From Emergencia timonensis (lineage in GTDB: Bacteria; Bacillota; Clostridia; Peptostreptococcales; Anaerovoracaceae): a DNA stretch of 64,000 bases. A program made the translations under genes and the position numbers. Shown piece after piece: positions 1 through 6,703 of this stretch. The notes below the pieces were generated by a model. That model saw only the letters and a program-made list of their open reading frames with translations. It searched no databases and had not been told where the DNA came from. The stretch spans positions 310,001 through 374,000 of the forward strand of contig NZ_FLKM01000008.1 in the NCBI RefSeq assembly GCF_900086585.1, given 5' to 3'. Each line of letters starts with the position of its first letter. Position 1 is the first letter of the stretch.

Positions 1-31
1 TTCCTGCTCCCTGCATCTTTGTAAATTTCAT
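1..31 (-). CDS. dapF: Start of diaminopimelate epimerase gene (partial)
   Basis: Ten codons are visible before the window ends, reading MKFTKMQGAG, which is the standard amino-terminal signature of DapF (M-x-F-x-K-M-x-G-A-G). A good ribosome site, AGGAGTGACGAGA, sits directly before the ATG. DapF interconverts LL- and meso-diaminopimelate, the substrate of the LysA enzyme encoded just upstream on the same strand, so the context fits. The hairpin at 118-154 separates the two genes, so dapF may have its own promoter between about 35 and 115. The call rests only on these ten residues and the neighbour. Confidence 0.75.
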   Translation of the reverse strand, partial: MKFTKMQGAG

Positions 32-117
32 TCTCGTCACTCCTATTTATGTTTCGCGCCTGCTTATTTCCATTGATATTGTATGTCATCTCTCTGCCCT
101 TTTTCAAGGTTTTGAAG

Positions 118-154
118 AAGAAAGCACAACTCATTTATAAAGTTGTGCTTTCTT
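118..154 (-). terminator. Hairpin terminator after lysA
   Basis: A perfect 14-bp stem (AAGAAAGCACAACT with AGTTGTGCTTTCTT) around a 9-nt loop lies six bases past the lysA stop. On the minus strand it is followed by a pyrimidine-rich rather than pure-T tail, so termination may be partial. Confidence 0.7.
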
Positions 155-159
155 CTCTG

Positions 160-1440
160 CTATATGATTTCGTTCCGTAACAAGTCTTCATATGTCTGAG
201 GTTTCACAATTAAGCGGTCCTCTCCTTTGCTGACCATAATCACTGCCGGTATCAGGTTTTTATTATAGTTGCTGGCCATGCTGTAACCATATGCACCAGT
301 GGAAAAGATAGCAAAGATATCCTCCCTTTCTGGATGGGCGATTTTAAGATCCTTAATTAAAATATCACCTGACTCACAGCATTTCCCACAGATCGTCACC
401 GTTTCTGTTTTCTCCTCATTAGCCTTATTTGCAATCAAGCCCGTGTACTCTGCTTGATACAATGCCGGTCTGATATTATCCGTCATGCCGCCGTCTACAG
501 AGACGTATTTCCTAATATCTTTGATGTCTTTGATACTGCCTATAGTATAAAGAGAAATGCCCGCCTCCGCAATAATACTTCTTCCTGGCTCAATGACCAC
601 ATTCGGCCTTTGCAGATTCTTTTCGTCATAGTAATTATCAATTTTTTTCATAATTGGGTCCAGGTAATAACTAAATGGCGGTCTCTTTTCCTCCACATAC
701 GTGACGCCAAAGCCGCCGCCAACGTTAAGCTCCTTCACATCGCAGTCAAACTCGACTTTGATCTTTGTGACCAGGTCGAGCATAACATCAAGGGCCTGCA
801 GATGAGAATCATTGTTTAAAATCTGTGATCCTACGTGAAAGTGCAGTCCATAAAATTCAACGAACTCAGAGTCAATGGCCGCTTTAACCTGCGGCAGAAT
901 CACTTCATCATCTAGGGGTATACCAAATTTTGAGTCCTTCTTCCCCGTGACAATGTAGTCATGGCTGCTGCTTTTTACGCCCGGTGTGATTCTAAAAAGA
1001 ATTTTCATCTTCTTTCCCTTTTCACGGCATACATCTTCTATCAAAGTCAATTCCTGCAGACTGTCGACAATGATTCTGCCGATTCCATATTCCACAGCCA
1101 TCGTGATCTCCGCCCTCTGTTTATTATTGCCGTTAAATTCAATTTTCTCTGCGGGGAAACCGGCTTTGATCGCCGTATACAGTTCGCCGCCAGATACGAC
1201 GTCCACGCACATTCCCTCTCTAGCTACCAGTTTGGCCATGGCTACTGGAAAAAACGCTTTGGCGGCATAAGCGACTCGCGTACAGGGATATTTCTCAAGA
1301 AAGCACGTCTTTAATTCGTTAAATCTTCCTATGATATCTCTTTCCGAATAAACGTATAGGGGCGTGCCATATTTTCTCGCAAGCTCTACAGTATTACATC
1401 CGTCAAAATACAACGTATTGTCTCTTACTTCTCTAAACAT
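160..1440 (-). CDS. lysA: Diaminopimelate decarboxylase
   Basis: LysA removes the D-side carboxyl of meso-diaminopimelate to give L-lysine, in the cytoplasm and with pyridoxal phosphate. The 426-residue protein is full length for the fold-type III family. The PLP lysine is in YAAKAF (Lys61). HVGSQ, GGGFGVTY and EPGRSI follow in the barrel, and the carboxy-terminal domain carries the CESGD loop (Cys near 355) and GAYGYSMASNYN. AGGAGA before the ATG supports this start. The gene is followed by dapF on the same strand, which fits lysine/DAP metabolism. No lysine riboswitch was recognised in the short leader after the S66 peptidase gene, so control is not evident. Confidence 0.95.
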   Translation of the reverse strand: MFREVRDNTLYFDGCNTVELARKYGTPLYVYSERDIIGRFNELKTCFLEKYPCTRVAYAAKAFFPVAMAKLVAREGMCVDVVSGGELYTAIKAGFPAEKIEFNGNNKQRAEITMAVEYGIGRIIVDSLQELTLIEDVCREKGKKMKILFRITPGVKSSSHDYIVTGKKDSKFGIPLDDEVILPQVKAAIDSEFVEFYGLHFHVGSQILNNDSHLQALDVMLDLVTKIKVEFDCDVKELNVGGGFGVTYVEEKRPPFSYYLDPIMKKIDNYYDEKNLQRPNVVIEPGRSIIAEAGISLYTIGSIKDIKDIRKYVSVDGGMTDNIRPALYQAEYTGLIANKANEEKTETVTICGKCCESGDILIKDLKIAHPEREDIFAIFSTGAYGYSMASNYNKNLIPAVIMVSKGEDRLIVKPQTYEDLLRNEII

Positions 1441-1521
1441 TTTTTAATCTCCTAATTCGTATTCTTCTTTTGCATGAATTTATATTTGATGCCCAAAGGG
1501 CTGCTTATTTTCGTTCTTATT

Positions 1522-1545
1522 GGGCGGTAAGAGAATTTACCGCCC
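1522..1545 (-). terminator. Intergenic inverted repeat, possible terminator
   Basis: GGGCGGTAA and TTACCGCCC form a 9-bp GC-rich stem with a 6-nt loop between the S66 peptidase stop and lysA. There is no T-run after it on the minus strand, so it could be a weak terminator or an RNA-stabilising hairpin. Confidence 0.45.
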
Positions 1546-1555
1546 TAAATGATTC

Positions 1556-2476
1556 TTATCGTTCTACTTCAAAAGTAATCTTCTTTGAAGCAGTGTCCAT
1601 GCTGCAGACTGCACCCATGGGCAGAGTCATCATTGGATTTCCATGTCCCGACTGTATATTATACATGACTGGTATATCCAAGCCCTCAAAAATATCTGTT
1701 AAGCATTTTATTACGTCATATTCTGGACACTCTTTGTTTTCACAATGAGTAAACTGCCCTAAAATAATGCCGCTGCATTCTCTCAATTTGCCAGAATTCC
1801 TCAAGTGGTAAGTCCACTTCTCTATTTTGCTCATCTGTTCTAAGACTTCTTCAATGAAAAGGATATTCCCCTTCGTATCCACTTCGTATGGCGTCCCTAT
1901 GCTTGCTGAAAGCAGCGATAAGTTGCCGCCAATCAGTTTGCCAGAGGCCCTGCCTTCGTGAAGGACTTCTAAAGCAAAGCCCTTTGGGTTCTTAAACTCG
2001 TAAGCGCCGTCAGCGTTGATTGCCTCGTATAGGGATTTTTTGGTGTCATCGTCAAAATCGTCTACGATATTAGATGACACCATGGGGCCGTGAAAAGTGA
2101 CAAATCCACAGTTCTGCGTAATTGCCAGGTGCATACTGGTTACATCGCTGTAGCCGACAAAGATTTTGGGGTTATTCTTTATTACCTCATAATCCAGATA
2201 TTCCATAGCGCGGCTGCCGCCGTCTCCTCCTCTGATACAGAAGATCGCCTTTACTTCTGGATCGGCAAACATCTTATTAATCCATTCTCCGCGTACTTTT
2301 CCGCTGCCGGCCATATATCCGGCATAATCCGTGTCCAGATTATCCGCGGTTTTCACTATGTACCCCAGGTCTTCCATCGCTTTGACGCACTGCCCAATTC
2401 TCTCAGTCTTAATTGCAGAGCAAGGACAGATCAAGCCTACGGTATCGCCCTTATTTAGTTTGTTTGGATATTTCAT
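1556..2476 (-). CDS. S66 family LD-carboxypeptidase (LdcA/MccF-like)
   Basis: S66 serine peptidases cut the LD bond between meso-DAP and D-Ala in murein tetrapeptides, or inactivate peptide-nucleotide antibiotics (MccF type). The 306-residue protein has the nucleophile region GYSDVT, the GPMVSSN and GGNLSLLSASIGTPYE core, FIEEV with the catalytic Glu, and SGHGNP with the catalytic His. I start it at the ATG of MKYPNK because AGGAAA lies eight bases before it; a longer frame would begin inside the upstream gene. It directly follows the SpmA/SpmB-like pair with a 17-bp gap and probably shares their mRNA, so it may process peptides moved or sensed by that pair. No signal peptide is seen, so the protein is cytoplasmic. 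Confidence 0.85.
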   Translation of the reverse strand: MKYPNKLNKGDTVGLICPCSAIKTERIGQCVKAMEDLGYIVKTADNLDTDYAGYMAGSGKVRGEWINKMFADPEVKAIFCIRGGDGGSRAMEYLDYEVIKNNPKIFVGYSDVTSMHLAITQNCGFVTFHGPMVSSNIVDDFDDDTKKSLYEAINADGAYEFKNPKGFALEVLHEGRASGKLIGGNLSLLSASIGTPYEVDTKGNILFIEEVLEQMSKIEKWTYHLRNSGKLRECSGIILGQFTHCENKECPEYDVIKCLTDIFEGLDIPVMYNIQSGHGNPMMTLPMGAVCSMDTASKKITFEVER

Positions 2477-2493
2477 TTCTAGTTTCCTATCTG

Positions 2494-3027
2494 TTAAAAC
2501 CACATGACGTTTACAATTACCGTAGCCGCAATCAGGGATGCTAGGTCTCCCAACAGCCCAGCTGCTACAGACTGTCTTGCATTTGTAATGCCGACTGCAC
2601 CATAGTACACTGCTACGATATAGAATGTGGTCTCTGTTGATCCAAGGGCTACAGATGCAATTCTGCCGATTTGTGACTGTGTGCCATAAGTTTGAAGCAA
2701 CTCTGCCATCATGCCTTCAGCGCCGCCGCCAGAGAAGGATCTCATGATACCCATTGGAAGAACCTCTGCCGGCATGTTGATTAAGTTTGTTAACGGCTGC
2801 AGCAGACTGCACAGCCAATCCATAGCGCCTGACGCTCTGAACATACCGATCGCACAGAGCATGGCTACCAGGTAAGGTATAATCATAATTGCTGTAGAAA
2901 AGCCTTCCTTCGCCCCTTCCGTAAATACTGCATAGACGGGAACCTTCTTGCAGATTGCATATAAACAAACTGCTGCTACGACCACTGGTATGGCCCATAC
3001 GGATATTGTTTCTAATGCTGCTGTCAT
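2494..3027 (-). CDS. spmB: SpmB-like nucleoside-recognition (Gate) membrane protein
   Basis: This 177-residue integral membrane protein has four to five hydrophobic segments and the conserved FSGGGAEGMMAELLQTYG and GSTETTFYI motifs of SpmB / YjiG proteins. In Bacillus, SpmA and SpmB are needed for spore core dehydration. Related YjiG/YjiH pairs in enteric bacteria lie beside an isoaspartyl dipeptidase gene, so some members probably serve peptide metabolism. Here the pair is followed by an LD-carboxypeptidase and preceded by a -24/-12 promoter, which favours a metabolic role over a strictly sporulation one. The 12-bp gap to the upstream gene indicates one operon. The family is certain; the spore function is not. 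Confidence 0.85.
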   Translation of the reverse strand: MTAALETISVWAIPVVVAAVCLYAICKKVPVYAVFTEGAKEGFSTAIMIIPYLVAMLCAIGMFRASGAMDWLCSLLQPLTNLINMPAEVLPMGIMRSFSGGGAEGMMAELLQTYGTQSQIGRIASVALGSTETTFYIVAVYYGAVGITNARQSVAAGLLGDLASLIAATVIVNVMWF

Positions 3028-3039
3028 GACCTTACCTCC

Positions 3040-3756
3040 TTACCATGCGACTTTTTCTTCTTCAGCGTTAACGGATTTATAACTTTCTGGCAGTACGATC
3101 GGATCGTCTCCAATGTAGTCTTCATTGATTTCTAAAGTTCCTGCCGCAATTTCTTTTTCAATAATAGCGTCGTATTTAAATCTCTTCATCTTGCCAAATA
3201 CAATTGTAAAGAAAATTCCCGTAACTGTAGAAATTGTCGTTGCGATGATAACTGGTGCAATAATTTCAGCAGCGCCTGCAGTCTGTACACTAGCGCGCAG
3301 TCCAATAGCAGTTACAGGTATCAGCGTAATGGAAGTTGTAGCTACTGCTAACAGCATGACCTGGGCATCTGTCGCTATGTTCTTCGTCTTGTTCAAGGTC
3401 TGCAATTCCTGCATCGCTTTAATTCCGAACGGGGTTGCGGCATTGCCGATTCCCAGGATATTAGCTGCAAAGTACAGCGCCATGGCTGAGTTTGCCGGAT
3501 GGTCTTTCGGTACGCCGGGAAACAGAAGCCGCATAACTGGAGAAATGGCCTTGCCCAGCTTTTCGCAGAGACCGGCTCTTTCCATGACCTTCATCAGCCC
3601 GCAGAAAAACGCCATAATGCCAATCAGGCCAATAGCTATATTGACAGCTTCACCCGCAAACTTAAAAAGGTTATCCAACAGCCCCTGCATATTTCCAGTA
3701 ACGCCGCCGGCGACTACTGCGATGACAACCAGTGCCACCCAAATATAATTCATCAT
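3040..3756 (-). CDS. spmA: SpmA-like nucleoside-recognition (Gate) membrane protein
   Basis: The 238-residue protein has several membrane segments and the hallmark stretch ANILGIGNAATPFG followed by KAMQEL, typical of SpmA / YjiH. SpmA works with SpmB, encoded immediately downstream. AAGGAGG lies nine bases before the ATG, a strong start. The carboxy-terminal 40 residues are charged and acidic and probably cytoplasmic. About 135 bp upstream is a good sigma-54 promoter on the same strand, whereas sporulation genes would be expected to use sigma-E/F/G/K. This is an argument for an amino-acid or peptide-related function in this organism. Confidence 0.85.
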   Translation of the reverse strand: MMNYIWVALVVIAVVAGGVTGNMQGLLDNLFKFAGEAVNIAIGLIGIMAFFCGLMKVMERAGLCEKLGKAISPVMRLLFPGVPKDHPANSAMALYFAANILGIGNAATPFGIKAMQELQTLNKTKNIATDAQVMLLAVATTSITLIPVTAIGLRASVQTAGAAEIIAPVIIATTISTVTGIFFTIVFGKMKRFKYDAIIEKEIAAGTLEINEDYIGDDPIVLPESYKSVNAEEEKVAW

Positions 3757-3889
3757 ATATCGTGTCCTCCTTAAAATATTTTCACCTATATAATTGCGTA
3801 AAAGTTAATTCCGACAATGCTATGTGGAATCTCTACCTCCTTTCCATAAATAATCTAAAAATTGTAAATTTATCAGGATAACATCTATA

Positions 3890-3907
3890 GAGCAATATCT
3901 ATGCCAA
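3890..3907 (-). promoter_or_regulatory. Sigma-54 (-24/-12) promoter for the spmA/spmB/S66 operon
   Basis: On the minus strand TGGCAT-AGATA-TTGCT matches the consensus TGGCAC-N5-TTGCA, with GG at 3905-3904 and GC at 3893-3892 separated by exactly ten bases. It would give a leader of about 125 nt before spmA. A second match faces the other way at 4043-4058. Confidence 0.65.
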
Positions 3908-4042
3908 TTATAACTGGGTTTATTTTAGCGGATTTTGCCAGGCTTGAGGATTTTATCGTTAATTTCGTCCTATTTTACGGACCATTGATCCCGTTTTTAG
4001 GATTATATTGAACAATATGTACGAAAAATCCCCCTTGTAGAA

Positions 4043-4058
4043 AGGCATATTTCTTGCT
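4043..4058 (+). promoter_or_regulatory. Probable sigma-54 promoter for the 4103 gene
   Basis: AGGCAT-ATTTC-TTGCT has the invariant GG (4044-4045) and GC (4056-4057) at N10 spacing, 46 bp before the ATG at 4103. The first base of the -24 box is not consensus. The 139 bp between this and the divergent promoter at 3890-3907 could hold activator sites; I saw no convincing repeat there. Confidence 0.5.
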
Positions 4059-4102
4059 TTAATAATTATATGTGCAATCATCTGGTAAAAGGAGAACATT
4101 CT

Positions 4103-4711
4103 ATGAATAAAATACAATATCATTACACCAATCTAGCGAAACAAATATTTATACTTATTTGCTTTCTCTACATCCTGTTGAGATTCATCATCATGGTGGA
4201 AATCATAGTCTTTAAAATTGAAGGATACTATGAAGCCACCAACATTCCCCTTACCTTACTGCTTTACGGCGTATTATTTACGTTTCTTATCTGTCTGTTC
4301 AGAGGACATAAGTTCTGCTACAGTACCTATGATGAAAGCAAACTAATTTATCACAACACTCTGCTGAGGACAAAAAAAACGTTGCATTTGGAGAATGCAA
4401 AGCTAGCGGTCTTAGATACCTTTGGCGTAAAGTTCTTCGCCTCACAGAACGCAGATCCAAAAACAGAACAGCCAATTTTTTTCCTCCCCTTTTTCCGAGA
4501 CGGGATAGTAGAAGCCGTTCAGATTGATAAGTTCTATAAGATGCTGAAGGCAAACGAAGATATTAGGGTTGTTAAAAAGTTCAAGGTACTGCCTGGATAC
4601 AGCAACAAATGGAAGTTCGTCACAATTGCCTACGGTTTTCTTGCTGTTATCTTTTTTATGAGCTGTGCTACACCAATTACAGTCATCATCGTCTTATTTC
4701 AAAATCACTAA
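4103..4711 (+). CDS. Membrane protein of unknown function, PH-like soluble part
   Basis: I do not recognise the family with certainty. The 202-residue protein has two amino-terminal membrane segments (about residues 12-35 and 48-66), a soluble middle of about 100 residues rich in alternating hydrophobic and charged positions, and a carboxy-terminal membrane segment (about 175-198). This resembles small bacterial membrane proteins with a PH-like or YcxB-like domain. I start it at the ATG preceded by AAAGGAGAACATTCT. It stands alone between the divergent spmA operon and a hairpin at 4733-4760, and a -24/-12 promoter lies just upstream, which suggests it belongs to the same nutritional response as its neighbours. 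Confidence 0.6.
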   Translation: MNKIQYHYTNLAKQIFILICFLYILLRFIIMVEIIVFKIEGYYEATNIPLTLLLYGVLFTFLICLFRGHKFCYSTYDESKLIYHNTLLRTKKTLHLENAKLAVLDTFGVKFFASQNADPKTEQPIFFLPFFRDGIVEAVQIDKFYKMLKANEDIRVVKKFKVLPGYSNKWKFVTIAYGFLAVIFFMSCATPITVIIVLFQNH

Positions 4712-4732
4712 AGTAATGAATCGCATAAAGCA

Positions 4733-4760
4733 GCCCTGTTGGTCTGAGCACCAACAGGGC
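4733..4760. terminator. Bidirectional hairpin terminator
   Basis: A perfect 11-bp stem GCCCTGTTGGT / ACCAACAGGGC with loop CTGAGC lies between two convergent genes (stops at 4711 on plus and 4773 on minus). T-runs are weak on both sides. Confidence 0.65.
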
Positions 4761-4772
4761 CTGAAAAGATGG

Positions 4773-4931
4773 TTATTTATTTTGATTGGATTCATCTGTT
4801 TTTTCTTCTCGCTTACCTTGTCTTCTTTTTGCCATCAGAGCATCCATAAGGCTTTGTTTTGGATTCTTCATGATATATATAAAAGACAGAATGATGATGA
4901 GAATGCCAGCAATTGTAATGATTGTCCTCAT
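4773..4931 (-). CDS. Small single-pass membrane protein, 52 residues
   Basis: The product begins MRTIITIAGI, has one hydrophobic segment from about residue 3 to 21 and a highly charged tail (AKRRQGKREEKTDESNQNK). I start it at the ATG preceded by AAAGGAAC, seven bases away; a longer frame upstream would overlap the previous gene. It is the third of three small membrane-protein genes read leftward (5536 to 4773) with short gaps, so an operon is likely. It does not share the amino-terminal KDP-K motif of the other two. The function is unknown. Confidence 0.6.
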   Translation of the reverse strand: MRTIITIAGILIIILSFIYIMKNPKQSLMDALMAKRRQGKREEKTDESNQNK

Positions 4932-4960
4932 TCTTATGTTCCTTTCTTTTTCTGCCATAG

Positions 4961-5230
4961 TCAGTTGGCAAGTTTTATGCAGTAAAATACTGCAGCTATT
5001 ATTATGATGACTCCTGTTGCCAGCAAGGCTTTGTGCCATGTCTTAAGTTTTGCTGTCGGCACAGCTTTCAGATGGATGGTGTCTTTCTGGTCTTCACTGA
5101 TCAGCCCTTCTCGCCTTTGCCTGCGGTTTTCTTTTGCCACATATTCCGCGACCGATTCTTTTGTAGATGCCTTATAAGCACCGTATTATTCCAGATAATC
5201 GCCTATGGCTTTCAATGGATCTTTCGACAT
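4961..5230 (-). pseudogene. Small membrane-protein gene with in-frame TAA at codon 15
   Basis: Read straight through, the frame gives 88 residues plus one internal stop: MSKDPLKAIGDYLE, then TAA, then YGAYKASTKESVAEYV and on to a carboxy-terminal membrane segment (ALLATGVIIIIAAVFYC). It is a paralogue of the neighbour at 5256-5536: both start M-x-K-D-P-x-K-x-I-x-D, share YV-x-x-x-N-x-x-QR-x-x-G and I-x-LK-x-x-P, and end in one membrane helix. A ribosome site (GGTGGAAGAA) precedes the ATG. The 74 codons after the stop remain open, which is unusual for old decay. Either it is a recent nonsense allele or the stop is read through. The stop aligns exactly with the frame break in the neighbour. Confidence 0.55.
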
Positions 5231-5255
5231 TTCTTCCACCACTTTTCATCAGTTC

Positions 5256-5536
5256 CTAGCTTGCAATTTTCATGCACGCAAGAATCGCGATGACCACAAT
5301 CGCAACAATGATGGCAATTCCCCAAGCGTTTATTTTGAGCCTGGCCTTCTTTGTTTCATTATCCGGTTTTTCTTTCAAATTGATTGAATGAAAATTGTCT
5401 TTATCTACGACACCGTCAGCTCTCTGCTGTTGGTTCTTCTGCTTTACATAAGACTCCATCTCCTCTTCTGACGATACACCGTAAAATTTTCCTTTTTTAT
5501 ATTATCCAATATTTCTTTGTTCGGGTCTTTTTCCAT
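5256..5536 (-). CDS. Small membrane protein needing a -1 frameshift at codon 15
   Basis: Translation from the ATG at 5536 (ribosome site AGAGGTGAG) gives MEKDPNKEILDNIKK and would then run to an early stop as a 30-residue peptide. Codons 13-15 are AT-A AAA AAG, a perfect X-XXY-YYZ slippery heptamer (5498-5492) of the dnaX type. A -1 slip joins the frame to GKFYGVSSEEEMESYV and on to the single membrane helix NAWGIAIIVAIVVIAILAC, giving 93 residues. The fused product aligns without gaps to the paralogue at 4961-5230. I saw no strong downstream stem or upstream Shine-Dalgarno stimulator, so a one-base deletion in an A-run (6 instead of 7) is an equally good explanation. Confidence 0.5.
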
Positions 5537-5581
5537 AGAAACTCACCTCTTATCCTAAGTTAAATACTAAGCTATCTTGTA

Positions 5582-5612
5582 TAAACATATTATATATTAT
5601 ATAATATGTTTA
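5582..5612. repeat. 31-bp AT-rich palindrome
   Basis: TAAACATATTATA and its complement TATAATATGTTTA flank a short AT centre between the M19 dipeptidase stop and the first small membrane gene. It could be the promoter/operator of the small-gene operon, or an AT-rich terminator of the dipeptidase gene. Confidence 0.5.
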
Positions 5613-5625
5613 CAGAAAATACAAT

Positions 5626-6576
5626 TTATTTCCCAATTACATCTTTGATTACTCTCAAAGCATTGAGACTGCATATTTTATCAATTTCGTCATATGTAAA
5701 AGTTTTCTCCATCTCAGCCAGCAATCTGGAAAATCCGCTGTAATTGACTAGTTCGCCGTTGTCGTCGATGCCGTCAAAATCGGACCCAAAGCCGATTGCC
5801 TCAATGCCCGCTTTGTTTTTCATATATGCCAAATGCTGAATAATCTGCTCTATGGTCGCATGCTCCGAGCCCTCCTGCAAGAAGGAGCATTCAAAGTTAA
5901 TGCCCACCATCCCGCCTGTATTGCCCAGGGTTTTCAGCTGATCATCGGTCAAATTCCGCTTATTGTTGCATAGCGCCCTAGCACAGGAATGAGAAGCGAC
6001 AAAAGGTTTTTTGCTGTATTTTGCTACGTCGTAAAAACCGCCTTCCGACATATGCGATACATCGATGATCATGCCCAGTTCATTCATGCGCTCCACTACC
6101 TCGATGCCAAATGGCTTGAGACCTTTTTGATGTATCTCGGGATCGTCGCTGCACGGATAGCCGACAGAATTTTCATAGCCCCAGAGAAGCGTCAGCAGTC
6201 TGACGCCCATATCGTACACCTCTTCCACTCGTTCCATTTTGCCGTCAATAAAAACACCGTCTTCCACGGTCAAAAAAGCAGATAAAATACCAGCCTCTCT
6301 GTTTTTTTCAATATCCTGGACGCTAAACACTGGCTTGATTGCATCCCGGTTGTCCTCCATGACCTTTGTATAGTAAGCGTAAATACCTTTTAGTATATCA
6401 TAAGGGTCTATCGTCGCCATCTCTTGCCTGGAAAGGTACATGGCAAAAAACTGCACCAGGGAATCGTTTTCTTTCAATAGCTTCAGGTTAATGGAGGTGT
6501 CTCCATCAACGAAACTCCGCTCTGGATGCCTCCACCCTTCGATCAATGTATCGCAGTGCATATCTATGATTCTCAT
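5626..6576 (-). CDS. M19 family membrane-type dipeptidase
   Basis: M19 enzymes are zinc dipeptidases of the amidohydrolase fold, related to renal dipeptidase, and often accept dipeptides with a D-residue at the carboxy end. The 316-residue protein shows the metal-binding start MHCDT (His7, Asp9), the bridging Glu in TVEDGVF, DVSHMS, ASHSCARAL and the carboxy-terminal GFGSDFDGI. It has no signal peptide, so it is cytoplasmic despite the family name. It diverges from the M20/alr operon, with back-to-back -24/-12 promoters in between. Tolerance of D-residues fits the surrounding alanine racemase, D-aminopeptidase and LD-carboxypeptidase genes. Confidence 0.9.
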   Translation of the reverse strand: MRIIDMHCDTLIEGWRHPERSFVDGDTSINLKLLKENDSLVQFFAMYLSRQEMATIDPYDILKGIYAYYTKVMEDNRDAIKPVFSVQDIEKNREAGILSAFLTVEDGVFIDGKMERVEEVYDMGVRLLTLLWGYENSVGYPCSDDPEIHQKGLKPFGIEVVERMNELGMIIDVSHMSEGGFYDVAKYSKKPFVASHSCARALCNNKRNLTDDQLKTLGNTGGMVGINFECSFLQEGSEHATIEQIIQHLAYMKNKAGIEAIGFGSDFDGIDDNGELVNYSGFSRLLAEMEKTFTYDEIDKICSLNALRVIKDVIGK

Positions 6577-6613
6577 ATTCTCATCCTCCTCATTTTATAT
6601 ATAATTATATAAA

Positions 6614-6630
6614 AGCAATATTTATGCCAA
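6614..6630 (-). promoter_or_regulatory. Sigma-54 promoter for the M19 dipeptidase
   Basis: On the minus strand TTGGCAT-AAATA-TTGCT has GG at 6628-6627 and GC at 6616-6615 with N10 between, about 38 bp before the start codon. Its -24 box is one arm (ATGCCAA on plus) of an inverted repeat whose other arm is the -24 box of the divergent promoter. Confidence 0.75.
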
Positions 6631-6642
6631 GATATTCTGACT

Positions 6643-6660
6643 TTGGCATGGTAATTGCAT
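6643..6660 (+). promoter_or_regulatory. Sigma-54 promoter for the M20/alr operon
   Basis: TTGGCATG-GTAA-TTGCAT has GG at 6645-6646 and GC at 6657-6658 at N10 spacing, 44 bp before the ATG at 6704. The two -24 GG doublets of this divergent pair are only 16 bp apart, so activator sites cannot lie between the promoters and should be searched for inside the transcribed flanks. Confidence 0.75.
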
Positions 6661-6703
6661 TATAATATAGCAAAGATATCAAATCAACTAGATGGAGGTA
6701 ACG

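Noticed and set aside
1441..1555. Lysine riboswitch before lysA
   Set aside because: The leader is too short and lacks the conserved multi-helix lysine aptamer pattern.
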